Both the position numbers and the translations under genes were made by a program. A DNA stretch of 56,636 nucleotides from Amycolatopsis sp. A133 (GTDB lineage: Bacteria; Actinomycetota; Actinomycetes; Mycobacteriales; Pseudonocardiaceae): the NCBI RefSeq assembly GCF_031082405.1, contig NZ_JAVHJU010000054.1, forward strand, positions 23,776 to 80,411, in the 5' to 3' direction. Below, piece after piece: positions 16,527 through 24,223 of the stretch (within the stretch, counting starts at the first letter, position 1; each line of letters opens with the position of its first letter). The notes beneath the pieces were generated by a model, which did no database searches, was not told where the DNA came from, and worked only from the letters and a program-made list of their open reading frames with translations.

Positions 16527-17615
16527 GTGACGTCCGAGGTCCGAAGCGACGCTGTCGACGCCGTCGTGCTGGTCGGGGGCAAGGGCACCCGCCTCCGTCC
16601 ATTGACGCTGTCGGCGCCGAAGCCGATGCTCCCGACAGCCGGGACGCCGTTCCTGAGTCACCTGTTCTCCCGCATCCGCGAGGCCGGCATCCGGCACGTC
16701 GTGCTGGGCACGAGCTACCGGGCGGAGGTGTTCGAGGAGTACTTCGGCGACGGCAAGGCGTTCGGCCTGGACCTGGAGTACGTCGTCGAGGAGGAGCCGC
16801 TCGACACCGCGGGCGCCATCCGGAACGTCCACGACAAGCTGCGCGCCGAGCAGGTGATCGTCTTCAACGGCGACATCCTCTCCGGCGCGGACCTCGGCGA
16901 GCAGCTGCGGGTGCACCGCGAGTCCGGGGCCGACGTCACGCTGCACCTGCAGCGGGTGCCGGACCCGAGCCGCTTCGGGTCGGTGCCCACCGACGAAACC
17001 GGCCGCGTCCAGGCGTTCCTCGAGAAGTCGCCGAACCCGCCGACCGACCAGATCAACGCCGGCTGCTACATCTTCCGCCGTCCGGTGATCGAGGCCATCC
17101 CGGCCGGGCGGCGGGTGTCGGTGGAGCGGGAGACGTTCCCGCAGCTGCTGGAGCAGGGCGCGCACATCCAGGGGTTCGTCGACAGTTCTTACTGGCTGGA
17201 CGTCGGCACGCCGGAAGCGTTCGTGCGCGGCTCGGCCGACCTCGTGCGCGGCGCGGCGCCGACGTCGGCGCTGCCCGGCCGTCCCGGCGAATTCCTGGTG
17301 CTCGACGGCGCGTCGGTGGCCGAGGACGCCCAGCTGAGCGGCGGTTCGACGGTCGGCGTCGCCGCCGTGGTCGGCTCGGGCGCGAAGATCGACGGCTCGG
17401 TCCTGTTCGACGGCGCGGCCGTCTCCGAGGGCGCGGTGGTCGAGCGCTCGGTGCTCGGGCACGGCGCCCGGGTCGGCGCCGGCGCGGTGCTGCGCGGCGT
17501 GGTCCTGGGCGACGGCGTGTCCGTCGGGGCCGGCTGCGAGCTGCTGGACGGCGCCCGCGTCTGGCCGGACGTCGTCCTGCCCGACGGATCCGTCCGCTTC
17601 TCGAGCGACGCGTAG
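16527..17615 (+). CDS. manB: Mannose-1-phosphate guanylyltransferase
   Basis: This 362-residue nucleotidyltransferase makes GDP-mannose from mannose-1-P and GTP, supplying mannosyl donors for mannosides and phosphatidylinositol mannosides. It has the signature LVGGKGTRLRPLT, FNGDILSG, the NAGCYIF strand and a C-terminal left-handed beta-helix of hexapeptide repeats (about 265-355). Mycobacterial usage is manB (Rv3264c), adjacent to wbbL as here. GTG 16527 is preferred over an in-frame GTG at 16506 because AGAGGAG lies 7 nt upstream. Sugar specificity is inferred from family and context. Confidence 0.88.
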   Translation: MTSEVRSDAVDAVVLVGGKGTRLRPLTLSAPKPMLPTAGTPFLSHLFSRIREAGIRHVVLGTSYRAEVFEEYFGDGKAFGLDLEYVVEEEPLDTAGAIRNVHDKLRAEQVIVFNGDILSGADLGEQLRVHRESGADVTLHLQRVPDPSRFGSVPTDETGRVQAFLEKSPNPPTDQINAGCYIFRRPVIEAIPAGRRVSVERETFPQLLEQGAHIQGFVDSSYWLDVGTPEAFVRGSADLVRGAAPTSALPGRPGEFLVLDGASVAEDAQLSGGSTVGVAAVVGSGAKIDGSVLFDGAAVSEGAVVERSVLGHGARVGAGAVLRGVVLGDGVSVGAGCELLDGARVWPDVVLPDGSVRFSSDA

Positions 17616-17618
17616 CCG

Positions 17619-18515
17619 ATGTTCTGGCGCCCCGCGTACGAGGTCGACCTGGGCCGGGTCCTGGGTCCGCTGAAGCGCGGCCGCGGGTCGCTCAACATCC
17701 TCACCGACGAGCGCGGCATCACGTGGCTCGCGTCGAACACCCCCGACGGCCCGGGAACGCTGGCGCTGCGCCGCCTGTCCGACGGCCGCATCGAGGCCGC
17801 GGCCTGGGGCGAGGCCAAGGACCGCTTGCTCAGCGGCGTGCCCGCGTTGCTGGGCGCGAACGACGACGACTCCGGGTTCACCGCCCACCACGACGTCGTC
17901 GCGCGGGCCCGGCGGGCGAATCCCGGCCTGCGGCTCGGCGCGACCGGAGTGGTGTGGGACTGGCTTGTCCTCGCGGTGCTGGAGCAGAAGGTGACGGGCA
18001 AGGAGGCGATCCGGTCCTGGGCCGAGCTGTGCCGCCGGTTCGGCTCCCGCCCGCCCGGGCCGGCGCCCGAGCGGTTGCGGGTGCCGCCGACCCCGGAGGC
18101 GTTGCGGGCGTTGCCGGACTGGCACTGGCACCGCGCGGGCGTCGACATCAAGCGCCGGACGGCCCTGGTGAACGCGGCCCGCGTCGCGCACCACTTGGAG
18201 CGCGCGGTCGAGCTGGGCGGGCTCGAGGGGCGGCACTGGCTGCGCCAGGTCCCGGGCATCGGCGTGTGGACGGCGGCGGAGATCGCCCAGCGCGCTTGGG
18301 GCGACCCGGACGCGGTGAGCTTCGGGGACTACAACATCCCGTCGATGGTCGGGCACGCGCTGACGGGCACGAAGCTGGACGACGCGGGGATGGCCGAGGT
18401 GCTGGCGCCGTACGCACCCCAGCGGCAGCGGGCGGTGCGGTACCTGGAGGCGGCGGGACACACGCGGCCCCGGTTCGGGCCGCGGATCGAGCTGCGCGAC
18501 TACCGCGCGATGTAA
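17619..18515 (+). CDS. HhH-GPD DNA glycosylase (AlkA-like)
   Basis: This 298-residue base-excision-repair enzyme of the DNA-3-methyladenine glycosylase II superfamily has a central helix-hairpin-helix (LRQVPGIGVWTAAEIAQRAWG, about 214-234). The catalytic Asp follows in AVSFGDYNIPSMVG. The position normally Lys in bifunctional lyases is not Lys, so monofunctional alkylbase removal is likely. ATG 17619 lies 3 nt after the manB stop, so the two are probably co-transcribed; in mycobacteria a DNA-modifying gene also follows manB. Confidence 0.88.
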   Translation: MFWRPAYEVDLGRVLGPLKRGRGSLNILTDERGITWLASNTPDGPGTLALRRLSDGRIEAAAWGEAKDRLLSGVPALLGANDDDSGFTAHHDVVARARRANPGLRLGATGVVWDWLVLAVLEQKVTGKEAIRSWAELCRRFGSRPPGPAPERLRVPPTPEALRALPDWHWHRAGVDIKRRTALVNAARVAHHLERAVELGGLEGRHWLRQVPGIGVWTAAEIAQRAWGDPDAVSFGDYNIPSMVGHALTGTKLDDAGMAEVLAPYAPQRQRAVRYLEAAGHTRPRFGPRIELRDYRAM

Positions 18516-18701
18516 GGATCGCCGCAGTCCACGGCAGCCACGGGGTGCGGCGGGTGGCCGCTGCGGAAGCGCTTGCGCCCGGCACCTGCACGCGTGCCCG
18601 CGAACACGGCGGGTCGAGCCGTGCGACTACTGGCCCCTGAAAACGCCGAAGGCCACCACCAGGTGTCCAGTGCCCTGCCGATGGCCTCCGAAGGCGTCGG
18701 C

Positions 18702-19000
18702 CTACTGCTGCGGGGGATAACCGCCCGGCGGGGCGGGTACGGCGGCTGCTGGCCGGGGTAGCCCTGCTGCGGGTAACCCGGCGGCTGCGTCCCCGGAAAG
18801 CCCTGCCCCGGAAAGCCCTGTCCCGGAAAGCCCTGTCCCGGAAAACCCTGCTGCGGCGGGTGACCCTGCTGCGGATAGCCCGGGTACTGCGGCGGGTACG
18901 GCGGCTGCTTCGGCTTGTTCGCGTTGACGATGAGCAGCACCACCCCGGCGATGCCGGCGATCACCACCACGATGATCAGCAGCATCAGCACGCTCACCAT
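18702..19000 (-). CDS. Membrane-anchored Pro/Gln/Gly-rich protein, probable frameshift
   Basis: The N-terminus is a single transmembrane helix (about 4-27), followed by a PYPPQYPGYPQQG-type tail with four tandem GFPGQ units. The open frame runs on to 18500 with unrelated composition (167 codons), invading the end of the convergent glycosylase gene. Reading one base earlier at the G-run 18730-18733 instead gives PPGGYPPQQ and a stop at 18702, exactly in style with the tail. The likely native product is about 99 residues with one base missing, either a mutation or a sequencing error. The ATG shares one base with the GntR stop. Confidence 0.6.
18792..18851 (-). repeat. Four 15-bp tandem repeats inside the Pro-rich gene
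   Basis: Units CCCGGAAAGCCCTGT (plus-strand view) occur four times in a row at 18792, 18807, 18822 and 18837 with one or two substitutions each. They encode the repeated GFPGQ motif. Confidence 0.85.
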
Positions 19001-19365
19001 CAGCTCTCCCCCTCGTCGAGTGCGGCGCGGACGATCGACAGCGCCTCGGCGTCGTCGAGGCCGAGCTTACGGGTGGTCTTCGCGTACTCGGCCGCGGCCT
19101 GCTGGGCGCGGCGGCGGCTCTGGTCGCCGGATGCCGCGACGAAGCTGCCCGCTCGGCCGCGGGTCTCGATCAGGCCCGCTTCCTCGAGCTCGCGGTACGC
19201 CCGCGCCACCGTGTTCGGGGCGATGCCGAGATCGGCCGCCAGCTGCCGGACCGTGGGCAGCTTCGTGCCCACGGCCAGGCTGCGGTCGTTGATCCGCGTC
19301 GCCAGCCCGCTCCGGACCTGCTCGAACGGCGGGACCGGCGAACTGCTGTCGAAGGGGACGATCAC
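19000..19365 (-). CDS. GntR family regulator, YtrA subfamily
   Basis: This 121-residue protein is a GntR winged helix (about 10-78; PPFEQVRSGLATRI, KLPTVRQLAADLGIAPNTVARAYRELEEAGLIETR) with only a short helical C-terminal tail. That is the YtrA arrangement, which usually represses its own operon of membrane proteins or transporters. The GTG start overlaps the stop of the upstream membrane-protein gene (GTGA), and its TGA shares a base with the next ATG. The regulator is thus sandwiched between, and coupled to, two single-helix Pro-rich proteins. No ABC transporter is present. Confidence 0.9.
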   Translation of the reverse strand: MIVPFDSSSPVPPFEQVRSGLATRINDRSLAVGTKLPTVRQLAADLGIAPNTVARAYRELEEAGLIETRGRAGSFVAASGDQSRRRAQQAAAEYAKTTRKLGLDDAEALSIVRAALDEGES

Positions 19366-19862
19366 CAGCTCTGCGGACCCGCTCCCGGGCCCGGCAGCTG
19401 CTGCTGCGGGAACGACGGACCCTGCGGCGCGTACTGCTGCGGCGCGGGCGGGTACCCGGGCTGCTGCGGGAAACCCTGCTGCGGCGAAGGCGGGTACCCC
19501 GGCTGCTGCGGCGGGAAGTGCTGCTGCGGCTGCGCGAACCCCTGCGACGGCGGCGAACCCTGCTGCGCCGGCGCGAACCCCTGTTGCGGCGGGAATCCCT
19601 GCGGCGGCGGAAATCCTTGCGGCGGCGGTGCGAACCCCTGCTGCGCCGTCGCAAAACCCTGCTGCTGCGGCGGGAAGCCCGGGAACTGCCCGGCGTTCTT
19701 CATCGCCTCTTCGCGGCGCATCTTCGACACCCGCACGATCACCGCGATGACGAACACGATGATGCCCAGGACGATCAACCCGAGCACGATGTACCCGAAC
19801 ACGCCGGTGTCGCCGCCACCGCCGGAGTGGTAGTGCACCCGCTCCGGGAACTGTGTAGCCAT
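19362..19862 (-). CDS. Membrane-anchored Pro/Gln-rich protein
   Basis: This 166-residue protein has a short N-terminus, one strong transmembrane helix (GYIVLGLIVLGIIVFVIAVIVRV, about 23-45), a basic stop-transfer (SKMRREE) and a long low-complexity tail rich in QQGF, PPQ and PGYPP motifs. It is first in the operon with the GntR regulator. The tail likely lies in the cytoplasm if the charged KMRRE segment is cytosolic. It is similar in design to the gene at 18702. Function is unknown; a multimerising or membrane-associated scaffold is only a guess. Confidence 0.8.
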   Translation of the reverse strand: MATQFPERVHYHSGGGGDTGVFGYIVLGLIVLGIIVFVIAVIVRVSKMRREEAMKNAGQFPGFPPQQQGFATAQQGFAPPPQGFPPPQGFPPQQGFAPAQQGSPPSQGFAQPQQHFPPQQPGYPPSPQQGFPQQPGYPPAPQQYAPQGPSFPQQQLPGPGAGPQSW

Positions 19863-19889
19863 GTGGTCCCTCCCTGTCCGCGAACCAGG

Positions 19890-20435
19890 TTATCGTCCGG
19901 CACCGACAGGAACGGCCGCTTTCACCAGATCGGCGAGATCTTCCGAACCGGCGGGCAGCGCGTCCGCCGGCCACCACCGCAGGTCGTCGGACTCGTCGCT
20001 GCGCACCGGCTCCGCACCCGGCGGCGCGTGCACCGCGAACCGGACGTCGAAGTGCCGCGTCGGCACGCCCAGCGAGCACGTGATCGGGTGGACGTCCAGG
20101 TGCACCGGCTCCGGCGCAAGCCGCAGCCCGGGCATCCCCGACTCCTCGGTGGCCTCCCGCAGCGCCGCCCCGGACAGGGAGGTGTCCGACGGCTCGCAGT
20201 GCCCGCCGAGCTGCAGCCACCGGCCGACCCGCGGATGCAACGTCAGCAGTACCTGGGTGCCCGTGTGGTCCAGCACCACCGCCGACGCCGTCAGGTGCCC
20301 GGCCGCGCAGGACCGCTGGCAGCTGTCCTCCCGCGCGGCCAGGAAACCGAGGAAAGCCTGGCGCAGCGACTCCTGAGAAGCGAGAGCGGGCCGCCACGCC
20401 GCCAGCGTCGCGACGGCGTCCGCGTGCAGGCTCAC
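19890..20435 (-). CDS. Nudix hydrolase
   Basis: This 181-residue protein has a Nudix fold with box GGHCEPSDTSLSGAALREATEESG (about 76-99), where REATEESG matches the metal-binding core. The first Glu of the canonical G-x5-E spacing is not at its usual place, but the GGHCEP variant is common in actinobacterial homologues. The substrate is unknown. The GTG start overlaps the fbiB stop as GTGA, so it is translationally coupled to F420 genes and may clean up nucleotide by-products; that role is inference. Confidence 0.87.
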   Translation of the reverse strand: MSLHADAVATLAAWRPALASQESLRQAFLGFLAAREDSCQRSCAAGHLTASAVVLDHTGTQVLLTLHPRVGRWLQLGGHCEPSDTSLSGAALREATEESGMPGLRLAPEPVHLDVHPITCSLGVPTRHFDVRFAVHAPPGAEPVRSDESDDLRWWPADALPAGSEDLADLVKAAVPVGAGR

Positions 20436-21778
20436 AGCTCCAGCAGCCCTTCCCCGGCCAGTGCCGGTCCACGCGGCTCCGGCTCGGTGAGCGGCACCCC
20501 GATGGCGACCGAGCCCAGCGGCTGCCAGCTGTCGTCCAGGCCGAGGACGTCGCGGACGACGTCGGCGGCGAAGATCGTCGACCCGATCCAGCACGAACCG
20601 AGCCCTTCGGCGGCCAGCGCGACCAGCAGGCCCTGCACCGCGGCGCCGCCGGCCACGGTGAACATGGTCTTCTCGCAGTCGTTGCGGCGGTCGTCGCGGT
20701 AGGTGTGCGCGCCGTCCGGGACGAGGAACGGGATCACCACTTCCGGCGCCCGGTACAGGATGTCGCCGCGGCTGAGCCGCTTCGCGATCTGCTCCGGCGT
20801 GAACTCGTCCCCGGACAGGTCGGCCCGCCACGACTCGCGCATCGCGTCCAGGAGCTTCTGCCGCAGACCCGGATCGCGCAGCCAGACGAACCGCACCGGG
20901 TGCGTGTGGTGCGGCGCGGGCGCGGTCAGCGCGGAGCCCACCGCCCGCCGGATCGAGGTGGGCGAGACCGGCTCGTCCGCGAACTGCCGCACCGAACGCC
21001 GGGCCGGGACGGCCTCGCGCCGTCCCTGGGCGACGGCTTCGTTCGCGCCCAGCCGGAAGAGGTCCTCCTCCAGCGGGCGGATCAGGTCGCGCGCGGTCGA
21101 GCCGTCGTCTTCGGGGAAGAACCCGCGCACCACCGCGACCGGCGTGCCGCCCAGCTTGCCCTTGACCAGGTCGGCGGCCGCGGCGAGCTCGTCGGCGACG
21201 GCGACCTCGGTGACGGCGAGCTCGTTGCCCTGCCGGTCGACCTGCCCGCGGTAGGCGTGCAGCACGCGCAGCCCGGACGAGCCGATGGCGGCGTCGGTCT
21301 GCCCGACCCGCCAGGCGCGGCCCATGGTGTCGGTGACGACGACGGCGACCTCGACGCCGAGCCGCTCCCGCAGCCCGTTGCGCAGCGCGAGCGCCGAAGC
21401 GTCCGGGTCGGCGGGCAGCAGCGCGACCTCGTCACCGGCCACATTGGACGCGTCGATCCCGGAGGCGGCCTGCACGATGCCGAGCGGGTTCTGGGTGATC
21501 ACCGTGCGCGCGATCCGCGCGACCACCCGCACGGCCTCCTGCTCGACGAGCTTCCGGCGCGCGGCGTCGCGGGCTTCGGGGTCGCTGGGCACGCGGACGA
21601 GCCTGCCCTCGGCCTTGGACACGATCTTGCTGGTCACGACCAGCACGTCACCGGAGCGCAGCCACGGCGCGGCGGCCACGATCGCGCCGGTCAGGTCGTC
21701 GCCCGGGCGGAACTCCGGCAGCCCGGTGACGGGCAGGATTTCCAGCTTGGGTGCGGCGTGGTCGGCGGTGTCAGTCAA
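20432..21778 (-). CDS. fbiB: Coenzyme F420:glutamate ligase / FMN-reductase bifunctional FbiB
   Basis: FbiB adds the poly-gamma-glutamate tail to F420 and, through its nitroreductase-like C-terminal domain, reduces dehydro-F420. The CofE-like half (about 1-245) begins LEILPVTGLPEFRPGDDL and contains DVLVVTSKIVSKAEGR and TDTMGRAWRVGQ. The FMN half (about 250-448) contains RRSVRQFADEPV. The start is a TTG at 21778 with GGAG 8 nt upstream, overlapping the fbiA stop; this gives 448 residues, the usual FbiB length. It is downstream of fbiA in one operon. Confidence 0.95.
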   Translation of the reverse strand: MTDTADHAAPKLEILPVTGLPEFRPGDDLTGAIVAAAPWLRSGDVLVVTSKIVSKAEGRLVRVPSDPEARDAARRKLVEQEAVRVVARIARTVITQNPLGIVQAASGIDASNVAGDEVALLPADPDASALALRNGLRERLGVEVAVVVTDTMGRAWRVGQTDAAIGSSGLRVLHAYRGQVDRQGNELAVTEVAVADELAAAADLVKGKLGGTPVAVVRGFFPEDDGSTARDLIRPLEEDLFRLGANEAVAQGRREAVPARRSVRQFADEPVSPTSIRRAVGSALTAPAPHHTHPVRFVWLRDPGLRQKLLDAMRESWRADLSGDEFTPEQIAKRLSRGDILYRAPEVVIPFLVPDGAHTYRDDRRNDCEKTMFTVAGGAAVQGLLVALAAEGLGSCWIGSTIFAADVVRDVLGLDDSWQPLGSVAIGVPLTEPEPRGPALAGEGLLEL

Positions 21779-22760
21779 CAGGGGCTCCAGCCAGTTCCAG
21801 GGCGGCGCGGGCCATCGCCGCGGTCGCGTCCACATCGGACATCAGCAGCGGGACGTCGCGGACGGTCACGCCCGGCACGTCGGCCGTCTCGCCCTCGGCG
21901 ATCAGCCAGCCGTCGAGCACGCCGCCGTCCTTGCGGGAGCCGTAGTGCCGGCCCACCGCTTCCGCGGACGTCTCGACGCCGATCGCGGTCAGGCACGCGT
22001 CGGCCATCCCGCGCAGCGCCTTGCCGCCGATGATCGGCGACACCCCGACGACGCCGGCCGAGGTCTTGCGCAGCGCGTCCCGGACCCCCGGCACACCCAG
22101 CACGGTCCCGACGGAGACGACCGGATTCGACGGCGCGAACAGCACTGCGTCCGCCCCGGAGACGGCCTCCAGCACGCCCGGCGCCGGTTTGGCCTCGTCG
22201 GCCCCCACCGCGACGATCGAGTGCGCCTTCGGTTCGGCGCGGTAGCGCACCCACCACTCCTGGAAGTGGACGGCCTTCTGCTGGCCGTCCTGCTCCGGGT
22301 CGTCGATCACGACGTGCGTCTCGACGCGGTCGTCGGACATCGGCAGCAGCCGGACGCCGGGCTGCCAGCGGTCGCACAGGGCTTCGGTCACCGCCGAGAG
22401 CGGATAGCCCGCGCGCAGCATCCGCGACCGGATCAGGTGGGTGGCGATGTCCTTGTCGCCGAGACCGAACCAGGTCGGCTCGGCGCCGTAGGCCGCCAGC
22501 TCCTCCTTGACGACCCAGGTCTCGCCCGAGTGCCCCCAGCCGCGTTCGGAGTCGATCCCGCCGCCCAGGGTGTACATGCAGGTGTCCAGGTCCGGGCAGA
22601 TCCGCAGGCCGTGCATCCAGACGTCGTCGCCGGTGTTGACCAGCGCCGTCACCTCGTGCGGCGACTCCGTCGCACCTTCGGCGGACATGCCCAAAGCAGC
22701 CTTGACACCCAGCAGGAAGCGGGCCCCGCCCACTCCACCGACCACTACCACGATCTTCAC
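21771..22760 (-). CDS. fbiA: 2-phospho-L-lactate / PEP transferase FbiA (CofD)
   Basis: FbiA transfers the phospholactyl (or phosphoenolpyruvyl) group to Fo, making F420-0 or dehydro-F420-0. The 329-residue protein shows the CofD signatures VGGVGGARFLLGV near the N-terminus, LVNTGDDVWMHGLRICPDLDT, and FAPSNPVVSVGTVLGVPGV. GTG 22760 overlaps the upstream GNAT stop (GTGA), and fbiB overlaps its end. Order fbiA-fbiB matches mycobacteria. Fo synthase genes are elsewhere. Confidence 0.95.
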   Translation of the reverse strand: MKIVVVVGGVGGARFLLGVKAALGMSAEGATESPHEVTALVNTGDDVWMHGLRICPDLDTCMYTLGGGIDSERGWGHSGETWVVKEELAAYGAEPTWFGLGDKDIATHLIRSRMLRAGYPLSAVTEALCDRWQPGVRLLPMSDDRVETHVVIDDPEQDGQQKAVHFQEWWVRYRAEPKAHSIVAVGADEAKPAPGVLEAVSGADAVLFAPSNPVVSVGTVLGVPGVRDALRKTSAGVVGVSPIIGGKALRGMADACLTAIGVETSAEAVGRHYGSRKDGGVLDGWLIAEGETADVPGVTVRDVPLLMSDVDATAAMARAALELAGAPVD

Positions 22761-23551
22761 GACGTCGAATCCTCGCACGAGCCGGGTGCGGGCACCCAGT
22801 ACCGGTATCTGTGGTGCGGGGCGTAGCCGAGCCCCGCGTAGAGCGCGAGCGCGCCCGAGTTCCCCTCCGCCACCTGCAACACCGCGTGGTCGGCCCCGTG
22901 TTCCGCACCCCAGGCCTGCACGGCGTCCATCAGCGCCGACGCCAGCCCGCGGCGGCGGAAGGCGGGGGCGACCTCGAGCCGTCCGACGTGCAGCCAGTCG
23001 TCGACCAGCGCCCCGCGAACGACACCGGCGACGCCGTCCCCGGTGCTCGCGACGCCGTAACCGACCTTCCCGCCGGCCAGGACCTGCCGGGCGGCGGGGA
23101 AGTCCTCGCCGGGGCGCAGCGCGAGCTCCCACCACCCGAGCCCCGGCTCATCCGCCACTGCCACGTCGAAGCTCCCACCCCGAGCTTTCACGTGAAAGCT
23201 CCGACCTGGGGCCCGAGCTTTCACGTGAAAGCTCGGGGTGGTGAGGACGACGACCTCGTGGCCGGCGCCGTGGCCGGTGGCCGGGACCCAGCCGGCCGCG
23301 GCGATCGCGCGTTCGTTGGGGCTGTCGCGGACCACCTGGACCATGGGGGTGATCCCCCTATCGTGGGCGAAGTCACACACCGCGCGCAGGGCGTCGCCGA
23401 CCGGGCGGCGGGCGTCCCCGACCGCGAGTGCGCTGTTCGCGCGGCCGGTGAACCCGTCCGCCCAGCGCAGAGACCACTCACCTAGGGGTTCCTCGACCAG
23501 TGGTGGCCATGCTCTGCTGCAGGTGAGTTCGAGCCTTTCGGGGGTGTTCAC
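22757..23551 (-). CDS. Double-GNAT acetyltransferase with in-frame palindromic insert
   Basis: This 264-residue protein has a degenerate N-terminal GNAT-like half (about 1-105, ending HEVVVLTTP) and a C-terminal GNAT half (about 128-260) with acetyl-CoA motif EVAPAFRRRGLASALMDAV and the family end VAEGNSGALALYAGLGY. The linker (107-126) contains SFHVKAR twice, encoded by two copies of the AGCTTTCACGTGAAAGCT palindrome. GTG 23551 follows CACAAT by 6 nt, hence a leaderless start. It heads the fbiA-fbiB-Nudix operon. The substrate is unknown. Confidence 0.85.
   Translation of the reverse strand: MNTPERLELTCSRAWPPLVEEPLGEWSLRWADGFTGRANSALAVGDARRPVGDALRAVCDFAHDRGITPMVQVVRDSPNERAIAAAGWVPATGHGAGHEVVVLTTPSFHVKARAPGRSFHVKARGGSFDVAVADEPGLGWWELALRPGEDFPAARQVLAGGKVGYGVASTGDGVAGVVRGALVDDWLHVGRLEVAPAFRRRGLASALMDAVQAWGAEHGADHAVLQVAEGNSGALALYAGLGYAPHHRYRYWVPAPGSCEDSTS
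23180..23237. repeat. Two FHVKA-family palindromes inside a coding region
   Basis: The palindromes at 23182-23201 (20 bp) and 23212-23237 (26 bp) are perfect and share core AGCTTTCACGTGAAAGCT. On the minus strand they are read in the GNAT frame as SFHVKAR, APGR, SFHVKAR. Confidence 0.9.
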
Positions 23552-23557
23552 CGCTAG

Positions 23558-23563
23558 ATTGTG
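23558..23563 (-). promoter_or_regulatory. -10 of leaderless GNAT-fbiAB operon
   Basis: CACAAT on the minus strand is followed by CTAGCG and GTG 23551. The same CACAAT and 6-nt spacing occur at 12681-12693. Confidence 0.5.
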
Positions 23564-23610
23564 ACGGAGGCGGTGAAAGTCGCGGGAGCGGATTTCTTCT
23601 GGAGGTGGCG

Positions 23611-23793
23611 GTGGGCGTCCAGCGCAAGGACGAGCGGCACAGCGAGAAGCTCGTCGACGAGATCTCCGAGGGGTTCAACCGGGCTGTGGGGGAGAAGAAG
23701 GCCGAAAGTGACACAGACGAAGCACCGAAGCCGCGCTTCGTCATCACCGGCGACGCCCGGGCCACCCCGCCCCCGCGCCGCCGGCCGAAGTGA
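23611..23793 (+). CDS. Small charged hypothetical protein
   Basis: This 60-residue protein (GVQRKDERHSEKLVDEISE...PPPRRRPK) has a charged, probably helical N-terminus and a basic Pro-rich C-terminus. GTG 23611 has GGAGG 5 nt upstream and is preferred to the in-frame GTG at 23605. It starts 60 nt from the divergent GNAT gene. Family is unknown; codon bias and ribosome site suggest it is real. Confidence 0.6.
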   Translation: MGVQRKDERHSEKLVDEISEGFNRAVGEKKAESDTDEAPKPRFVITGDARATPPPRRRPK

Positions 23794-23796
23794 GCC

Positions 23797-23833
23797 CCAT
23801 ACCCGGGGTATGGCTAAGGCTTGCCTCACCGAC
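23797..23833 (+). promoter_or_regulatory. Short dyad and possible iron box upstream of fdxA
   Basis: CCATACC and GGTATGG (23797-23813) form a 7-bp hairpin after the small gene. Directly after it, TAAGGCTTGCCTCACCGAC (23815-23833) matches the actinobacterial IdeR/DmdR consensus TTAGGTTAGSCTAACCTAA at 13 of 19 positions. A TAGTGT -10-like element follows at 23855. Confidence 0.35.
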
Positions 23834-23902
23834 CGAACGGGTGGCCGAACCGCGTAGTGTCGGCCACGACTGGCTGTTTGCAGAGAAAAGCAGGAGTACG
23901 CA

Positions 23903-24223
23903 GTGACCTACGTGATCGCCGAGCCCTGCGTCGACGTGCTCGACAAGGCGTGTATCGACGAGTGCCCCGTGGACTGCATCTACGAGGGCGAGCGGATGCT
24001 GTACATCCACCCGGACGAGTGTGTCGACTGCGGCGCCTGCGAACCGGTCTGCCCGGTCGAGGCGATCTACTACGAGGACGACGTCCCGGACAACTGGTCG
24101 GACTACACCAAGGCGAACGTCGACTTCTTCGACGAGCTGGGCTCGCCCGGCGGTGCGTCCAAGGTGGGCAAGACCGCCCACGACCCGGCCTTCATCAAGG
24201 CGCTGCCCCCGCAGGGCGAATGA
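23903..24223 (+). CDS. fdxA: 7Fe ferredoxin
   Basis: This 106-residue soluble electron carrier has two cluster motifs: C9, C17, C21 and C25 (EPCVDVLDKACIDECPVDC) and C40-x2-C43-x2-C46-x3-C50 (ECVDCGACEPVC). This is the [3Fe-4S]/[4Fe-4S] arrangement of FdxA/FdxC. The C-terminal extension matches mycobacterial FdxC. GTG has AGGAG upstream. Its stop overlaps dapC (ATGA). The ferredoxin-aminotransferase pair is conserved in actinobacteria, though a functional link is not obvious. Confidence 0.95.
   Translation: MTYVIAEPCVDVLDKACIDECPVDCIYEGERMLYIHPDECVDCGACEPVCPVEAIYYEDDVPDNWSDYTKANVDFFDELGSPGGASKVGKTAHDPAFIKALPPQGE

Noticed and set aside
15906..18461. 851-codon minus-strand frame antisense to manB
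   Set aside because: Only its last 160 codons, from ATG 16385, look like a protein; the rest mirrors manB and the glycosylase gene.
18500..18701. C-terminal extension of the Pro-rich protein
   Set aside because: Composition unlike the rest; the alternative frame gives a natural end at 18702.
23180..23237. Palindrome pair considered as the boundary of two separate GNAT genes
   Set aside because: The frame is open throughout, with no stop, start or ribosome site at the junction.
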